Origin: VRUE01 sp963703895
Lineage (GTDB): Bacteria; Actinomycetota; Thermoleophilia; Solirubrobacterales; 70-9
Reading direction: 5' to 3'
Assembly (NCBI GenBank): GCA_963703895.1
Contig: CAVPFX010000002.1
Location: forward strand, 1,240,001-1,304,000
Length of the DNA stretch: 64,000 bases
The translations under genes were made by a program, and so were the position numbers. The notes under the pieces are model-generated. The model searched no databases. It worked only from the letters and a program-made list of their open reading frames with translations, and had not been told where the DNA came from. Shown here piece after piece: positions 7,960 to 19,048 of the stretch; within the stretch, counting starts at the first letter, position 1, and every line of letters begins with the position of its first letter.

Positions 7960-8697
7960 ATGGCCGTCGACGTCAGCGAGGCGACTTTCGAGAGCGAGGT
8001 GATCGAGCGCTCGCGCACCGTGCCCGTAGTGGTCGATTTCTGGGCCGAGTGGTGTGGGCCGTGTCGCACGCTCACGCCCGCGCTGGAGGCGGCCGAGAGC
8101 GCCCGCAACGGTGACGTTGTGCTGGCCAAGGTCGACGTCGATGCGAACCAGGCGCTGGCGGCACGCTTCGGCGTTCAGGGCATTCCGGCTGTGAAGGCCT
8201 TTCGCGACGGTGCCATCGTCAACGAATTCGTCGGCGCGGTGCCAAAGGCGAAAGTCGAGGAGCTCTTCGACTCCCTGCTTCCCCAGCGCGCCGACGAGCT
8301 GCTTGCCGCCGGCGACGAGCTCTCCCTACGCGAGGCCGCCGAACTGGAGCCACGCCGAGCCGACATCGCCGTGGCGCTCGCCCGCAAGCGCCTCGAGCGC
8401 GGGGCGGAGGAAGACGCGCTCAGCGCGGTCGAGGGCCATGAGGGGGATTTCGCCGCGGCGGGGATCGCCGCTCGCATCGGCTTGGTCAAGGACGGGGTCG
8501 CCACCGAGGCCTTCGAAGCGCTCGACCGCGGCCAGACCGCCGCCGCCCTCGATTCGCTGCTCGCGCAGATCGCCGACACCGACGAGGACACCCGCGAGCA
8601 GCTTCGCCGTGTAACTGTTGGCATCCTCAGTGAGCTCGATCCGGGCGACCCGGAGTCTGTTCGGTACCGCCGTCGCCTATCCGCCGCGTTGTACTGA
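7960..8697 (+). CDS. Thioredoxin-TPR protein, CnoX/YbbN-like
   Basis: Residues 1 to about 108 form a thioredoxin domain with VVVDFWAEWCGPCRTL (active-site C32-G-P-C35) and the cis-proline region GIPAVKAF. Residues 110-245 are helical and resemble the tetratricopeptide-like part of CnoX/YbbN co-chaperones, including a stretch like the typical YbbN end (ESVRYRRRLSAALY). Family members protect cytosolic proteins from oxidation and pass them to chaperones; the CGPC motif here suggests real thiol-disulfide activity. The ATG at 7960 is preceded by a -10 box rather than a ribosome-binding site. Confidence 0.88.
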   Translation: MAVDVSEATFESEVIERSRTVPVVVDFWAEWCGPCRTLTPALEAAESARNGDVVLAKVDVDANQALAARFGVQGIPAVKAFRDGAIVNEFVGAVPKAKVEELFDSLLPQRADELLAAGDELSLREAAELEPRRADIAVALARKRLERGAEEDALSAVEGHEGDFAAAGIAARIGLVKDGVATEAFEALDRGQTAAALDSLLAQIADTDEDTREQLRRVTVGILSELDPGDPESVRYRRRLSAALY

Positions 8698-8712
8698 CGT
8701 TAGGTTGAGTGA

Positions 8713-9600
8713 GTGCAGCGCACCGAACACCGGATCCACGCCGCTGACGGACGCCTGCTTTCAGTGCTCACGGCGGGACCGCCCCAGGGTGATCCAGTCT
8801 TCATTCTTCATGGGACTCCCGGTGTGTGTGAACTGTACGAGCCCGACATCGAGGAGGGCGCTCGTCGCGGCTTGCGATACATCATTTACTCGCGGCCTGG
8901 CTATGGCGGATCGGATCCCCAGCCAGGGAGGTCGGTTGCCGATTGCGCTCCGGATATAGGCGCGATTGCAGACCAGCTTGGCGTTGAGAGGTTTTACGTA
9001 ATCGGTGAATCTGGAGGTGGACCACACGCGTTGGCCTGCGCGGCGTTACTGCTCGACAGAGTTCGAGCTATTGCGCTCCTTGCTGGAATTGCGCCTACTT
9101 ACGCCGAGGGACTGGATTGGGAAAAGGGCATGGGTAAGGGCAATCGCAAAGAGTTCAAGGCCGCGAGAGAAGGACCCCGCGCGCTGAAAAAATATCTGGA
9201 AAGCCAGGGCCTGGAAATACAGGAGATCAAAACCGTCGCTGATCTACGCAAAACGCTTGGTGAACATCTATGCGAGGCCGATGGCTTGGTGATCCAAGGT
9301 GACTTCGGGGCATTTCAACTGGCTGCCTGGAAGCGGATCGCCGAAGAGGGGCTCCTGGGCTGGTTGAGCGATGACTTGGCGCTATATGGAGACTGGGGCT
9401 TCAAGCTGGACGATGTCACTGCTCCGGTCACTGTTTGGCAAGGGCATGATGACTTAATCGTCCCCTTTGACCATGGTCGCTGGCTTGCGAAAAGGCTCCC
9501 GAATGCCGATTTCCGTCCGCTTCCAGGCGAGGGGCACATATCGCTCGTTGCCAACCATTGCAGCGCCATTCTTGATGCCCTGATCTCGTCTGCGCCCTGA
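8713..9600 (+). CDS. Alpha/beta hydrolase
   Basis: The 295-aa protein has the alpha/beta-hydrolase pattern: oxyanion HGTPG (residues 33-37), YSRPGYGGSD, nucleophile elbow IGESGGG with S100, the acid near GHDDLIVPFDH and the final histidine in GEGHISL. It resembles haloperoxidase/epoxide-hydrolase-like esterases; the substrate is unknown. Start is GTG at 8713 with TAGGTT (8701-8706) 6 nt upstream, so it is probably leaderless. Codon use is more relaxed and the GC content visibly lower than in the flanking genes (many AAA, ATT and TAT codons), which may point to recent acquisition. Confidence 0.85.
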   Translation: MQRTEHRIHAADGRLLSVLTAGPPQGDPVFILHGTPGVCELYEPDIEEGARRGLRYIIYSRPGYGGSDPQPGRSVADCAPDIGAIADQLGVERFYVIGESGGGPHALACAALLLDRVRAIALLAGIAPTYAEGLDWEKGMGKGNRKEFKAAREGPRALKKYLESQGLEIQEIKTVADLRKTLGEHLCEADGLVIQGDFGAFQLAAWKRIAEEGLLGWLSDDLALYGDWGFKLDDVTAPVTVWQGHDDLIVPFDHGRWLAKRLPNADFRPLPGEGHISLVANHCSAILDALISSAP

Positions 9601-9657
9601 GTCTCCTCGCGACCGAGCCGGGTCTAGTGGCCCAGAAATAGCCGGACATTGCGTGGT

Positions 9658-9690
9658 TTGAAAGGGAACATCTGTTCGTCTGCGTAGAAT
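9658..9690 (+). promoter_or_regulatory. uvrA promoter with LexA (SOS) box
   Basis: GAACATCTGTTC (9666-9677) matches the GAAC-N4-GTTC operator of actinobacterial and Bacillus LexA. It lies between a TTGAAA (9658-9663) and a TAGAAT -10 box (9685-9690); the spacing between the last two is 21 nt, longer than ideal, so the -35 is uncertain. The -10 ends 8 nt before the GTG start, suggesting a leaderless transcript. LexA binding here would block the promoter until DNA damage. Confidence 0.75.
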
Positions 9691-9698
9691 CGTTCCCA

Positions 9699-12575
<2,877 letters not shown>

Positions 12576-12601
12576 TACCGACACACGTTGAGAAGAAACC
12601 T

Positions 12602-12628
12602 GTAGCGCCCGTGCATGCCGAGCGCTAC
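12602..12628. promoter_or_regulatory. Small inverted repeat between uvrA and the sugar ABC operon
   Basis: GTAGCGC (12602-12608) and GCGCTAC (12622-12628) form a 7-bp inverted repeat with a 13-nt centre. It may be an operator of the sugar-uptake operon or a weak terminator for uvrA. No regulator gene is adjacent to decide. Confidence 0.35.
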
Positions 12629-12698
12629 GGTTGGAGTGGAATTCCCGTTGGGCGGGTACAGCGGGGTTAAGGGCAGGGGCCTTTGAAAGGAGAGCCCT

Positions 12699-13796
12699 AT
12701 GTCCAGATCAGCTTTGAAGAGTTTCGCTCTTGCGGCTGGTGTCCTGTTTGCGGTGGTTGCGGTAGCGGCCGGGTGCGGAGGCAGCGACGACGGTGGTGGC
12801 GGTGGTTCCAAGATCGCGCTGCTCTTGCCCGAGAACCAGACGCCGCGCTACGAGTCCGCCGACCGTCCCTACTTCGAAGAAAAGGTCGAAGCACTCTGCC
12901 CGGACTGCGAAATCCTCTACAGCAACGCAACCGAGGATGCCTCAAAGCAGCAGAGCCAGGTTGAAGCGGCCCTGACACAGGGCGCCGACGTGCTGGTGCT
13001 CGATCCCGTCGATGCGGCCTCGGCCGCGGCAAGCGTGCAGAAGGCTGACCAGCAGGGCGTTCCGGTGCTCAGCTACGACCGCCTGATCCTCGGCGCGGAA
13101 GTGGCCGTCTACGTCTCCTTCGACAACGTTCGGGTGGGTGAACTGCAGGCTGAATCGCTCTCCAGGAAGCTCAAGGAAGACGGCAGCCCCAAAGGTCCGA
13201 TCGTGAAGATCAACGGCGATCCCGCCGACAGCAACGCGGCTCTCTTCAAGGAAGGCTCGAGCAAAGGGTTCGAAGCCAGCGGCGTCGAGATCGCCAAGGA
13301 ATACGACACGCCGGAATGGTCTGCGACCAACGCCCAAAACGAGATGCAGCAGGCGATCACGGCGATCGGCAAAGATGGCTTCGCCGGTGTCTACGCGGCC
13401 AACGACGACACCGCTGGGGGCGCGATCGCAGCGATGAAGTCGGCCGGCATTGACCCCGAAGAACGACCGACGACCGGCCAGGACTCGACCGTCGCGGGCG
13501 TCCAGCGGATCCTCGTCGGCCAGCAGTACATGACCGTCTACAAGGCGATCAAACCGCAGGCGTCGATCAGCGCCGAAATCGCTGTTGACCTCGCCGAAGG
13601 CAAGGACATTCCGCAGGACAAGGTCACCGATGAACTCGACAACGAAGCGGGCAAGGTGCCCTCGATCCTGTTCGAACCGGTTGCCGTCACCAAAGACAAC
13701 ATCAGACAGACGGTGATCGCCGACGAATTCATCACGGCGGACGAACTCTGTACCGGCGCCTACGCCAAGGCCTGCGAAGAAGCGGGCATCTCCTAG
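12699..13796 (+). CDS. Sugar ABC transporter substrate-binding lipoprotein (XylF/RbsB-type)
   Basis: The 365-aa protein begins with a lipoprotein signal peptide ending in the lipobox AAGC (Cys26), followed by a Gly/Ser linker. The rest is a periplasmic-binding-protein fold of the sugar class: ALTQGADVLVLDPVDA, GVPVLSYDRLI and FAGVYAANDDTAGGAI resemble xylose-binding XylF. It would capture an external monosaccharide and deliver it to the permease. The start has a good AAAGGAG ribosome-binding site. It heads a three-gene operon with the ATPase (37 nt later) and permease. The exact sugar is an inference from family resemblance. Confidence 0.88.
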   Translation: MSRSALKSFALAAGVLFAVVAVAAGCGGSDDGGGGGSKIALLLPENQTPRYESADRPYFEEKVEALCPDCEILYSNATEDASKQQSQVEAALTQGADVLVLDPVDAASAAASVQKADQQGVPVLSYDRLILGAEVAVYVSFDNVRVGELQAESLSRKLKEDGSPKGPIVKINGDPADSNAALFKEGSSKGFEASGVEIAKEYDTPEWSATNAQNEMQQAITAIGKDGFAGVYAANDDTAGGAIAAMKSAGIDPEERPTTGQDSTVAGVQRILVGQQYMTVYKAIKPQASISAEIAVDLAEGKDIPQDKVTDELDNEAGKVPSILFEPVAVTKDNIRQTVIADEFITADELCTGAYAKACEEAGIS

Positions 13797-13833
13797 GCCA
13801 GGCGAGATAGGTGAGGCAAGGCAAGGTCGGCTG

Positions 13834-14625
13834 ATGAGCACCGCGCCTCCGTTGCTCGAGGTCGACGGAGTCAGCAAGAAGTTCGGCCCGGTCCAGGCTT
13901 TGGACCGGGTCGACTTCGCGGTCGGGGCGGGCGAGGTCGTAGGCCTCGTCGGTGACAACGGCGCCGGCAAGTCGACCCTGGTCAAGACGATCGCGGGGAT
14001 CCACTCCCCGGACGCCGGCTCGATTCGCTTTGGCGGCGAAGCGGTCTCAATAACGCGCCCACAGGACGCAACGGCGCTCGGGATCGCCACCGTCTACCAG
14101 GACCTCGCCCTCTGCGACAACCTCGACGTCGTCGCCAACATCTTCCTCGGCCAGGAGGTGGTCACGGGTGGTCCTGCCCGCGCCACACGTCAGCTCGACG
14201 AGGCGAAGATGGAGCACCGGTCCGGTGAGCTGCTCTCCAGTCTCGCGGTGACTATCCCCAGCGTGCGCACAGAGGTCGGCACGCTCTCCGGCGGCCAACG
14301 CCAGCAGGTCGCCGTGGCCCGCTCGCTGCTCGGCGAGCCCAAGGTCGTGCTGCTCGACGAGCCGACGGCGGCCCTCGGCGTACCGCAGACCAAACAGGTG
14401 CTGGAGCTGATCGGGCGGTTGCGCGAGCGGGGAATGGGTGTGGTCGTGATCAGTCACAACCTGGCCAACGTCTTCGAGATCGCCGACCGGATCGTCGTCC
14501 TGCGCCTTGGCCGCACGGCCGGTGACTTTCAGGCCGAAGCGACCACTGAGGAGCATGTGATCGCGGCGATCACCGGTATCGGCGACAACGGCGAGAGGAA
14601 AGACGAAGAGGGGGGACCTGCATGA
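13834..14625 (+). CDS. Sugar ABC transporter ATP-binding protein (single nucleotide-binding domain)
   Basis: The 263-aa protein has one complete ABC ATPase domain: Walker A GDNGAGKST, Q-loop VYQDLALCDN, signature LSGGQRQQ, Walker B VVLLDEPTAALG and H-loop ISHN. Most XylG/RbsA-class importers carry two fused nucleotide-binding domains of about 500 aa; this one is half that size and must act as a homodimer, as in the fructose importer FrcA. It energises the adjacent permease and overlaps it by ATGA. Confidence 0.9.
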   Translation: MSTAPPLLEVDGVSKKFGPVQALDRVDFAVGAGEVVGLVGDNGAGKSTLVKTIAGIHSPDAGSIRFGGEAVSITRPQDATALGIATVYQDLALCDNLDVVANIFLGQEVVTGGPARATRQLDEAKMEHRSGELLSSLAVTIPSVRTEVGTLSGGQRQQVAVARSLLGEPKVVLLDEPTAALGVPQTKQVLELIGRLRERGMGVVVISHNLANVFEIADRIVVLRLGRTAGDFQAEATTEEHVIAAITGIGDNGERKDEEGGPA

Positions 14626-15839
14626 GCGCTGCGGAGGGCACCACGCCGGCGGCAGCCGGGGAGGGGGAAGCGAGCACCGCCTCCCAGACCGTGCGGCGTT
14701 TTGTCCAGGGCGACCTCGCTTCGCTGCGAGTGGTGCTCGGGCTGGCGCTGATCTGGGCGATCTTCCAGTTCGAGAACGACCGCTTCCTCTCGGCCGAGAA
14801 CCTGACCAACCTGATGCTGCAGATCACCGCGGTTGGCCTGATCTCGATCGGCATCGTCTTCGTGCTCCTGCTCGGTGAGATCGACCTCTCGGTCGGTGCC
14901 GTCAGCGGCCTCGCCGCGGCGGTGATGGCGGTGCTCAACGTCCAGCACGGCTGGAGTCCTTACCTGGCGATCCTCGCCGCGATCCTCGTCGGCACCACGA
15001 TCGGCCTGCTGCAGGGGTCGGTGTTCAGTCGCTTCGGTGTGCCCTCCTTCGTGGTCACCCTGGCCGGCCTGCTGGCCTGGCAGGGAGCCCTGCTGCAGGT
15101 TCTCGGCTCGACCGGCTCGATCAACATCACCAATTCCAAGATCACCGGTCTCGCCAACACCTTCTACTCCGACACCGTCGGCTGGATCTTCGCCGTGGTG
15201 GTGATCGCCGCCTATGCCGGCATAGTGCTTGCCGGCTACCGCAGCCGGGTCGCCCATGGACTGACCGGTGAGAGCCTGACGCCGCTGGCGATACGGATCG
15301 CGCTCGTCGCCCTGATCACGATCGTCGCGGTCGCCGTGCTCAACTCCGACCGCGGCGTGCCCTTGGCGCTACTGATCCTGCTTGCCTTCGTCGTCGGCCT
15401 CGAATACGTCGCTCAGCGCAGCCGCTTTGGCCGCCATGTCTACGCGGTCGGCGGCAACGCGGAGGCGGCCCGCCGCGCGGGCATCGGGGTCAACAAGATC
15501 CGCGTCGCCGTCTTCGCCCTCGCCAGCACGATGGCCGCGATCGGCGGCATCCTCGCCGCCTCGCGCCTGCTCGCCGTCAACCAGAGCTCCGGCGGCAGCG
15601 AACTGCTGCTGCTGGCGATCGCCGGCCCGGTGATCGCGGGCACCAGCCTCTTCGGTGGCCGCGGCGCTGTCTGGACCGCGCTGCTCGGTGCCTTGGTGAT
15701 CGGCTCGATCGCCAACGGCATGGACCTGCTCGCGCTCTCCTCGGCGGTCAAGTTCATGGTCACCGGTGGCGTCCTCCTGCTCGCCGTGATCGTCGACGCG
15801 ATCGCCCGCCAGCAGCGCCAACAAGTCGGTCGCGTCTGA
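14622..15839 (+). CDS. Sugar ABC transporter permease (XylH-like)
   Basis: The 405-aa integral membrane protein belongs to the BPD_transp_2 class of sugar permeases, with about ten or more hydrophobic segments. Motifs include LLLGEIDLSVGAVSGLAAA early on, GVPSFVVTLAGL, and the cytoplasmic ATPase-contact loop YAVGGNAEAARRAGI near the C-terminal part. A longer central region than in RbsC resembles XylH. It completes the importer encoded by the two genes upstream. A hairpin follows before the convergent ROK kinase gene. Confidence 0.9.
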   Translation: MSAAEGTTPAAAGEGEASTASQTVRRFVQGDLASLRVVLGLALIWAIFQFENDRFLSAENLTNLMLQITAVGLISIGIVFVLLLGEIDLSVGAVSGLAAAVMAVLNVQHGWSPYLAILAAILVGTTIGLLQGSVFSRFGVPSFVVTLAGLLAWQGALLQVLGSTGSINITNSKITGLANTFYSDTVGWIFAVVVIAAYAGIVLAGYRSRVAHGLTGESLTPLAIRIALVALITIVAVAVLNSDRGVPLALLILLAFVVGLEYVAQRSRFGRHVYAVGGNAEAARRAGIGVNKIRVAVFALASTMAAIGGILAASRLLAVNQSSGGSELLLLAIAGPVIAGTSLFGGRGAVWTALLGALVIGSIANGMDLLALSSAVKFMVTGGVLLLAVIVDAIARQQRQQVGRV

Positions 15840-15849
15840 TTGGACGAGA

Positions 15850-15884
15850 CGTCTATTTTCCCCGTTAGGCGTGGAAAATCGACG
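15850..15884. terminator. Hairpin between convergent permease and ROK kinase genes
   Basis: A 12-bp stem with one mismatch (15850-15861 and 15873-15884, loop 11 nt) carries TTTT and AAAA within the arms. Its position 10 nt after the permease stop and 8 nt from the kinase stop suits a bidirectional terminator. Confidence 0.5.
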
Positions 15885-15891
15885 CTTCGTT

Positions 15892-16851
15892 CTAGCCGGA
15901 GAAGAGCAGCGAGGCGCCGATCGCGCCGCCGAGGTCGCCGAGGGAGGCGACGCGGATCGCCGGCGGGCGTTCGTTGAGGAAGAGGTGCTTGTCCATCTCC
16001 GCGGTGAGCGGGTCCAGGTAGCGCTCGCCGAAGCGCACGCCGAGCCCGCCGCCGATGATCACGGCTTCGGGGTCGAGCAGGTTGACGGCCGAGGCGACGC
16101 CCGTGCCAAGCGCCTCGATCGCCCGGTCGATCAGCTTCTCGGCGAGGTGGTCGCCGTGGTCGAGGGCCCGCTGCCAGATGCCGCTGGTCAGCCGGTCTTT
16201 CTCGTGCTTGTGCATCAGCTTGAAGAGGTCGGTTTTGGTGCCCTCGTCGTGCTCGCGGCGCGCCTCCGCTTCCATCGCCGAGCGCCCGGCGTAGGCCTCC
16301 ATGCAGCCCTTGCGCCCACACGGGCACTTGGCGCCGCCCCGCTTGACGACCATGTGGCCGATCTCCCCGGCGGCGCCGCGGCCTAGCCAGGGCTTGCCGT
16401 CAAGGACGATGCCGCCACCGACTCCGGTTCCCCAGAAGACCCCAATCAGGCTCTGAAACTCGCGTCCGGCGCCGAGGTGGAACTCAGCTTCTGTCGCGAC
16501 CTGGACGTCGTTACCGATTCGCACCGGCGCGCCGAGCGCCTTCGAGAGCGTCTCGCCGAGCGGGAAGCTGCCCTCCCAGCCAGGCAGGTTGCGAGCGCCG
16601 CTGACAACACCGGTCTTGCCGTCGGCATCGCCGGGTGAGCCAACGCCGATGCCCTCCAGCTCCTTTGGCTCGACTCCGGCGGCCGCGGCAGCCTCGCGCA
16701 GGGCCTCTGCCATCGCTCGCGCCACGTCTGCCGGCCCGCCGCTGGTCGGCGTCGGGTGGCGCGCTTCGCCGGAGACCGCTCCACTCGTATCGACGATTGC
16801 CGTCTGGATCTTCGTGCCGCCGAGATCGATGCCCCCGCGCAGGTCGCCCAT
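15892..16851 (-). CDS. ROK-family sugar kinase (glucokinase-like)
   Basis: The 319-aa protein has the ROK features: N-terminal phosphate loop DLGGTK (9-14), the catalytic region GNDVQVATEAEF, WGTGVGGGIV, and the zinc site with H166 in GEIGHM and C176-P-C178...C183 in CPCGRKGC. ROK kinases phosphorylate hexoses such as glucose, N-acetylmannosamine or allose at the expense of ATP. No DNA-binding domain precedes it, so it is a kinase and not a ROK repressor. Its convergent position beside the sugar importer suggests a shared substrate, but they are not cotranscribed. Confidence 0.88.
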   Translation of the reverse strand: MGDLRGGIDLGGTKIQTAIVDTSGAVSGEARHPTPTSGGPADVARAMAEALREAAAAAGVEPKELEGIGVGSPGDADGKTGVVSGARNLPGWEGSFPLGETLSKALGAPVRIGNDVQVATEAEFHLGAGREFQSLIGVFWGTGVGGGIVLDGKPWLGRGAAGEIGHMVVKRGGAKCPCGRKGCMEAYAGRSAMEAEARREHDEGTKTDLFKLMHKHEKDRLTSGIWQRALDHGDHLAEKLIDRAIEALGTGVASAVNLLDPEAVIIGGGLGVRFGERYLDPLTAEMDKHLFLNERPPAIRVASLGDLGGAIGASLLFSG

Positions 16852-16887
16852 CGGCGCAGTCTATGCCGAGTCTGGAAAGCTAGGCGG

Positions 16888-17475
16888 GTGGCCGGCGAGC
16901 AGACGGGGTGGCGCATCTGGTGGGCGAAGCGGCGCTGGTACGAGCGCAATCGCAAGCTCGGGAGACGCTGGCGGTTGGCTCGGCATGCTGTGCGCGGCGG
17001 CTTCTATGTCCGCCAGCCGCTAGAGGGAGAGGCGCTCGAGGCCCTCGATGAGGGGCGCCTGCGGATCGGCGAAGGCACACTGCTCGAGCCGGGCTGCTGG
17101 CTGACCCTGGCGCCTCAGGCGCGGATCGAGATCGGCGCCGACTGCTTTCTCAACCGCAACACGATGCTGGCGGCGCTGGAGCTGATTGAGATCGGCGACC
17201 ACACGATGTTCGCCAACGGCTGCTTCATCGGCGACTCGGCTCACCGTTTCGACGACCCCGAGACGCCGGTCACCCAGCAGGGATTCACCACCAAGGGCCC
17301 GGTCAAGATCGGCTCCAACTGCTGGCTCGGCGTCAATTGCGTGGTTACCAGTGGAGTGACAATCGGTGACCGCTGCGTGATTGGCGCGAACTCTGTTGTC
17401 ACACGCGACCTCGAGCCCGGGACGATCGCGGCTGGGGTTCCAGCAAAGAAAATTGGGACCGTTGAAAAACAGTAA
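16888..17475 (+). CDS. Hexapeptide-repeat acyltransferase (left-handed beta-helix)
   Basis: From GTG at 16888 the gene encodes 195 aa. The N-terminus is strongly basic (WWAKRRWYERNRK). From about residue 50 the protein has hexapeptide repeats of the left-handed beta-helix type (IGEGTLLEPG, IGDHTMFANG, IGSNCWLGVN, IGDRCVIGAN) and ends with GVPAKKIG, typical of maltose/galactoside or sugar-nucleotide O-acetyltransferases. It probably transfers an acetyl group to a sugar or surface polysaccharide. It is divergent from the ROK kinase; the intergenic distance is 36 nt. Confidence 0.83.
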   Translation: MAGEQTGWRIWWAKRRWYERNRKLGRRWRLARHAVRGGFYVRQPLEGEALEALDEGRLRIGEGTLLEPGCWLTLAPQARIEIGADCFLNRNTMLAALELIEIGDHTMFANGCFIGDSAHRFDDPETPVTQQGFTTKGPVKIGSNCWLGVNCVVTSGVTIGDRCVIGANSVVTRDLEPGTIAAGVPAKKIGTVEKQ

Positions 17476-17495
17476 ATGAATATATTCAAAAAAAC

Positions 17496-17525
17496 TTGAC
17501 AAATAACGAGGAGTACGCATAGGTT
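17496..17525 (+). promoter_or_regulatory. Sigma70-type promoter of the tyrosinase operon
   Basis: TTGACA (17496-17501) and TAGGTT (17520-17525) are separated by 18 nt. The -10 ends 7 nt before the GTG start of tyrosinase at 17533, so the transcript should begin at or within a base of the start codon. The surrounding 50 bp is unusually AT-rich for this window. Confidence 0.75.
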
Positions 17526-17532
17526 CCTCTGC

Positions 17533-18345
17533 GTGACGAGCCCACACCGCTCCATCGCTGAATCCACTCCGAGACTTCGTCACCGCAAGAGCGCTGAGAA
17601 GCTCCTGCCCGAGCAGCTAGATGCGCTGCGCGAAGGCTTCGCGAAAATCCAGGCGCTCAGCGATCGAAACGGGTTCGCATTCTGGGCCGGCAAACACGGT
17701 GTGCCGGATGACGACTGTGAGCACTCCAGCGAAGAACTGGGATACGACAACCTGTTTCTCCCCTGGCACCGGGCCTACCTGTACCAGCTTGAGCTGGCCC
17801 TGCAGACCAAAGTCCCGGGCTGCTTCTTGCCATGGTGGGATTGGCCGGCCTCGCGCGTAACCGGCGGTATCCCCGCCATCTTCGAGGACATCGAAGGTGA
17901 ACTGAATCCGCTTGCCGGATTCGATCTTCCACCGCTCCCGGGCAATCCGCCCGATTGGCCAGAGCGAACCTGGCGCAAACCGGGTGACCCGAACCTGTTG
18001 CCGGAGGTGGGCCTGATCGAAGAAATCATCGAACAGCCCAATTTCGACGTCTTCTCCGAAGAACTGGAGGGGAGGCTCCACAATGGCGTCCATGGCTGGG
18101 TCGGGGGAACGATGCGATGGCAGGCAACCGCTGCCTATGACCCGATCTTCTGGGCGCACCACACCATGGTCGACCGGATCTGGTCGCTTTGGCAGGGCAA
18201 ACACTCCAGTTGGGGGCCAAGGCCGGAGCTCTGGAACGAACCCCTCAACGGTCTTGGCATGACCGTTGGCAAAGTGCTCAACACGACCGCCCTTGGCTAC
18301 GACTACGCGGCAAGCACCGAACATCGGGAACCGGAAAAAGAATGA
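17533..18345 (+). CDS. Tyrosinase / polyphenol oxidase (type 3 copper)
   Basis: The 270-aa protein has both copper sites of the tyrosinase family. CuA ligand candidates are H55, H64 and H79 (in LFLPWHRAYLYQLE); CuB has H183 and H187 in HNGVHGWVGG and H209 or H210 in DPIFWAHHTMVDRIW. It oxidises mono- or diphenols to quinones with O2. No Sec or Tat signal is visible at the N-terminus, so it may be cytosolic or exported with a partner. A few residues separate H64 from the PWHR histidine more widely than in Streptomyces MelC2. Its stop overlaps the start of the companion gene as ATGA. Confidence 0.88.
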   Translation: MTSPHRSIAESTPRLRHRKSAEKLLPEQLDALREGFAKIQALSDRNGFAFWAGKHGVPDDDCEHSSEELGYDNLFLPWHRAYLYQLELALQTKVPGCFLPWWDWPASRVTGGIPAIFEDIEGELNPLAGFDLPPLPGNPPDWPERTWRKPGDPNLLPEVGLIEEIIEQPNFDVFSEELEGRLHNGVHGWVGGTMRWQATAAYDPIFWAHHTMVDRIWSLWQGKHSSWGPRPELWNEPLNGLGMTVGKVLNTTALGYDYAASTEHREPEKE

Positions 18346-18800
18346 AGCGGTACACGACCAAGAAGCCGTTTGCGATTCCGACCTGGGACAAGCAGCCCAG
18401 CTTCTACCGCGCCGATCTCCAGTTTCATGGCGTCGGACACCGCGGCGACTCCTACGAGGGCCGTGTGTTCCTTGCCAACCCCGATGCCGACCCCAGCACC
18501 CCGCTCGAGCTCGAGGCTGGCTATGCCGGATCGTTCTACGTCTTCGGCCACGGCCCGTGCTTCGGCGACGAGGGCCACTGCGACGTTGAGGAAGGGCCGC
18601 CGATCCACCACTTCGACTATCGCCGGCCACACCCGTTGAGCGGACAACGGATGACGGTGACGATCACTGAGGCGTTGCGGCGGCTGATCGCCGCCGACGC
18701 GGGGGAGGTCGAGGTGACGGTGGTGCCGACCAACGCCCGCCACGAAGATCTCGGCGACATCCTTCACTTCGAACGTCTCTCGCTCGTCACCTACGACTGA
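18342..18800 (+). CDS. Tyrosinase-associated protein with H/C-rich motif
   Basis: The 152-aa protein overlaps the tyrosinase stop codon by 4 nt and is surely cotranslated with it. It is rich in beta-strand-like segments and contains FGHGPCFGDEGHC, giving H70, C73, H79 and C80, plus HHFDY, which together look like a metal site. I read it as a detached version of the C-terminal domain found fused in some polyphenol oxidases, or as a copper-loading caddie analogous in role to MelC1. No signal peptide is seen. The function is inference from position and motif. Confidence 0.65.
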   Translation: MKRYTTKKPFAIPTWDKQPSFYRADLQFHGVGHRGDSYEGRVFLANPDADPSTPLELEAGYAGSFYVFGHGPCFGDEGHCDVEEGPPIHHFDYRRPHPLSGQRMTVTITEALRRLIAADAGEVEVTVVPTNARHEDLGDILHFERLSLVTYD

Positions 18801-18807
18801 GCGCGCG

Positions 18808-18963
18808 ATGCCGGCCGCCCACATCGCCGGCATGCCAATCGAGGAGATCCTGCTGGCGCTGGGTGGGCCGGCGGCGATCTACGCGGTCCTGCTGGCGAGC
18901 GTGGCTGCGTTGCGTCGGGTCTGCGCCCGCCTGCGCCCTCGTGTCCGACGCCGGCTCCTCTGA
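18808..18963 (+). CDS. Small hydrophobic protein (51 aa)
   Basis: ATG at 18808, 7 nt after the companion gene, opens a 51-codon frame with one hydrophobic segment (about residues 13-35, EILLALGGPAAIYAVLLASV) and a very basic C-terminal tail (LRRVCARLRPRVRRRLL). This is a plausible single-pass membrane protein and third gene of the tyrosinase operon. I do not recognise a family. Confidence 0.45.
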   Translation: MPAAHIAGMPIEEILLALGGPAAIYAVLLASVAALRRVCARLRPRVRRRLL

Positions 18964-19048
18964 GTGCTCGCCCGCGCTTGGGCAGCACGCCGATTGCGCA
19001 AGTCATCCTCTGTGACGAAATCCGCTCGAATCGCGCCAGATGAGTGCC

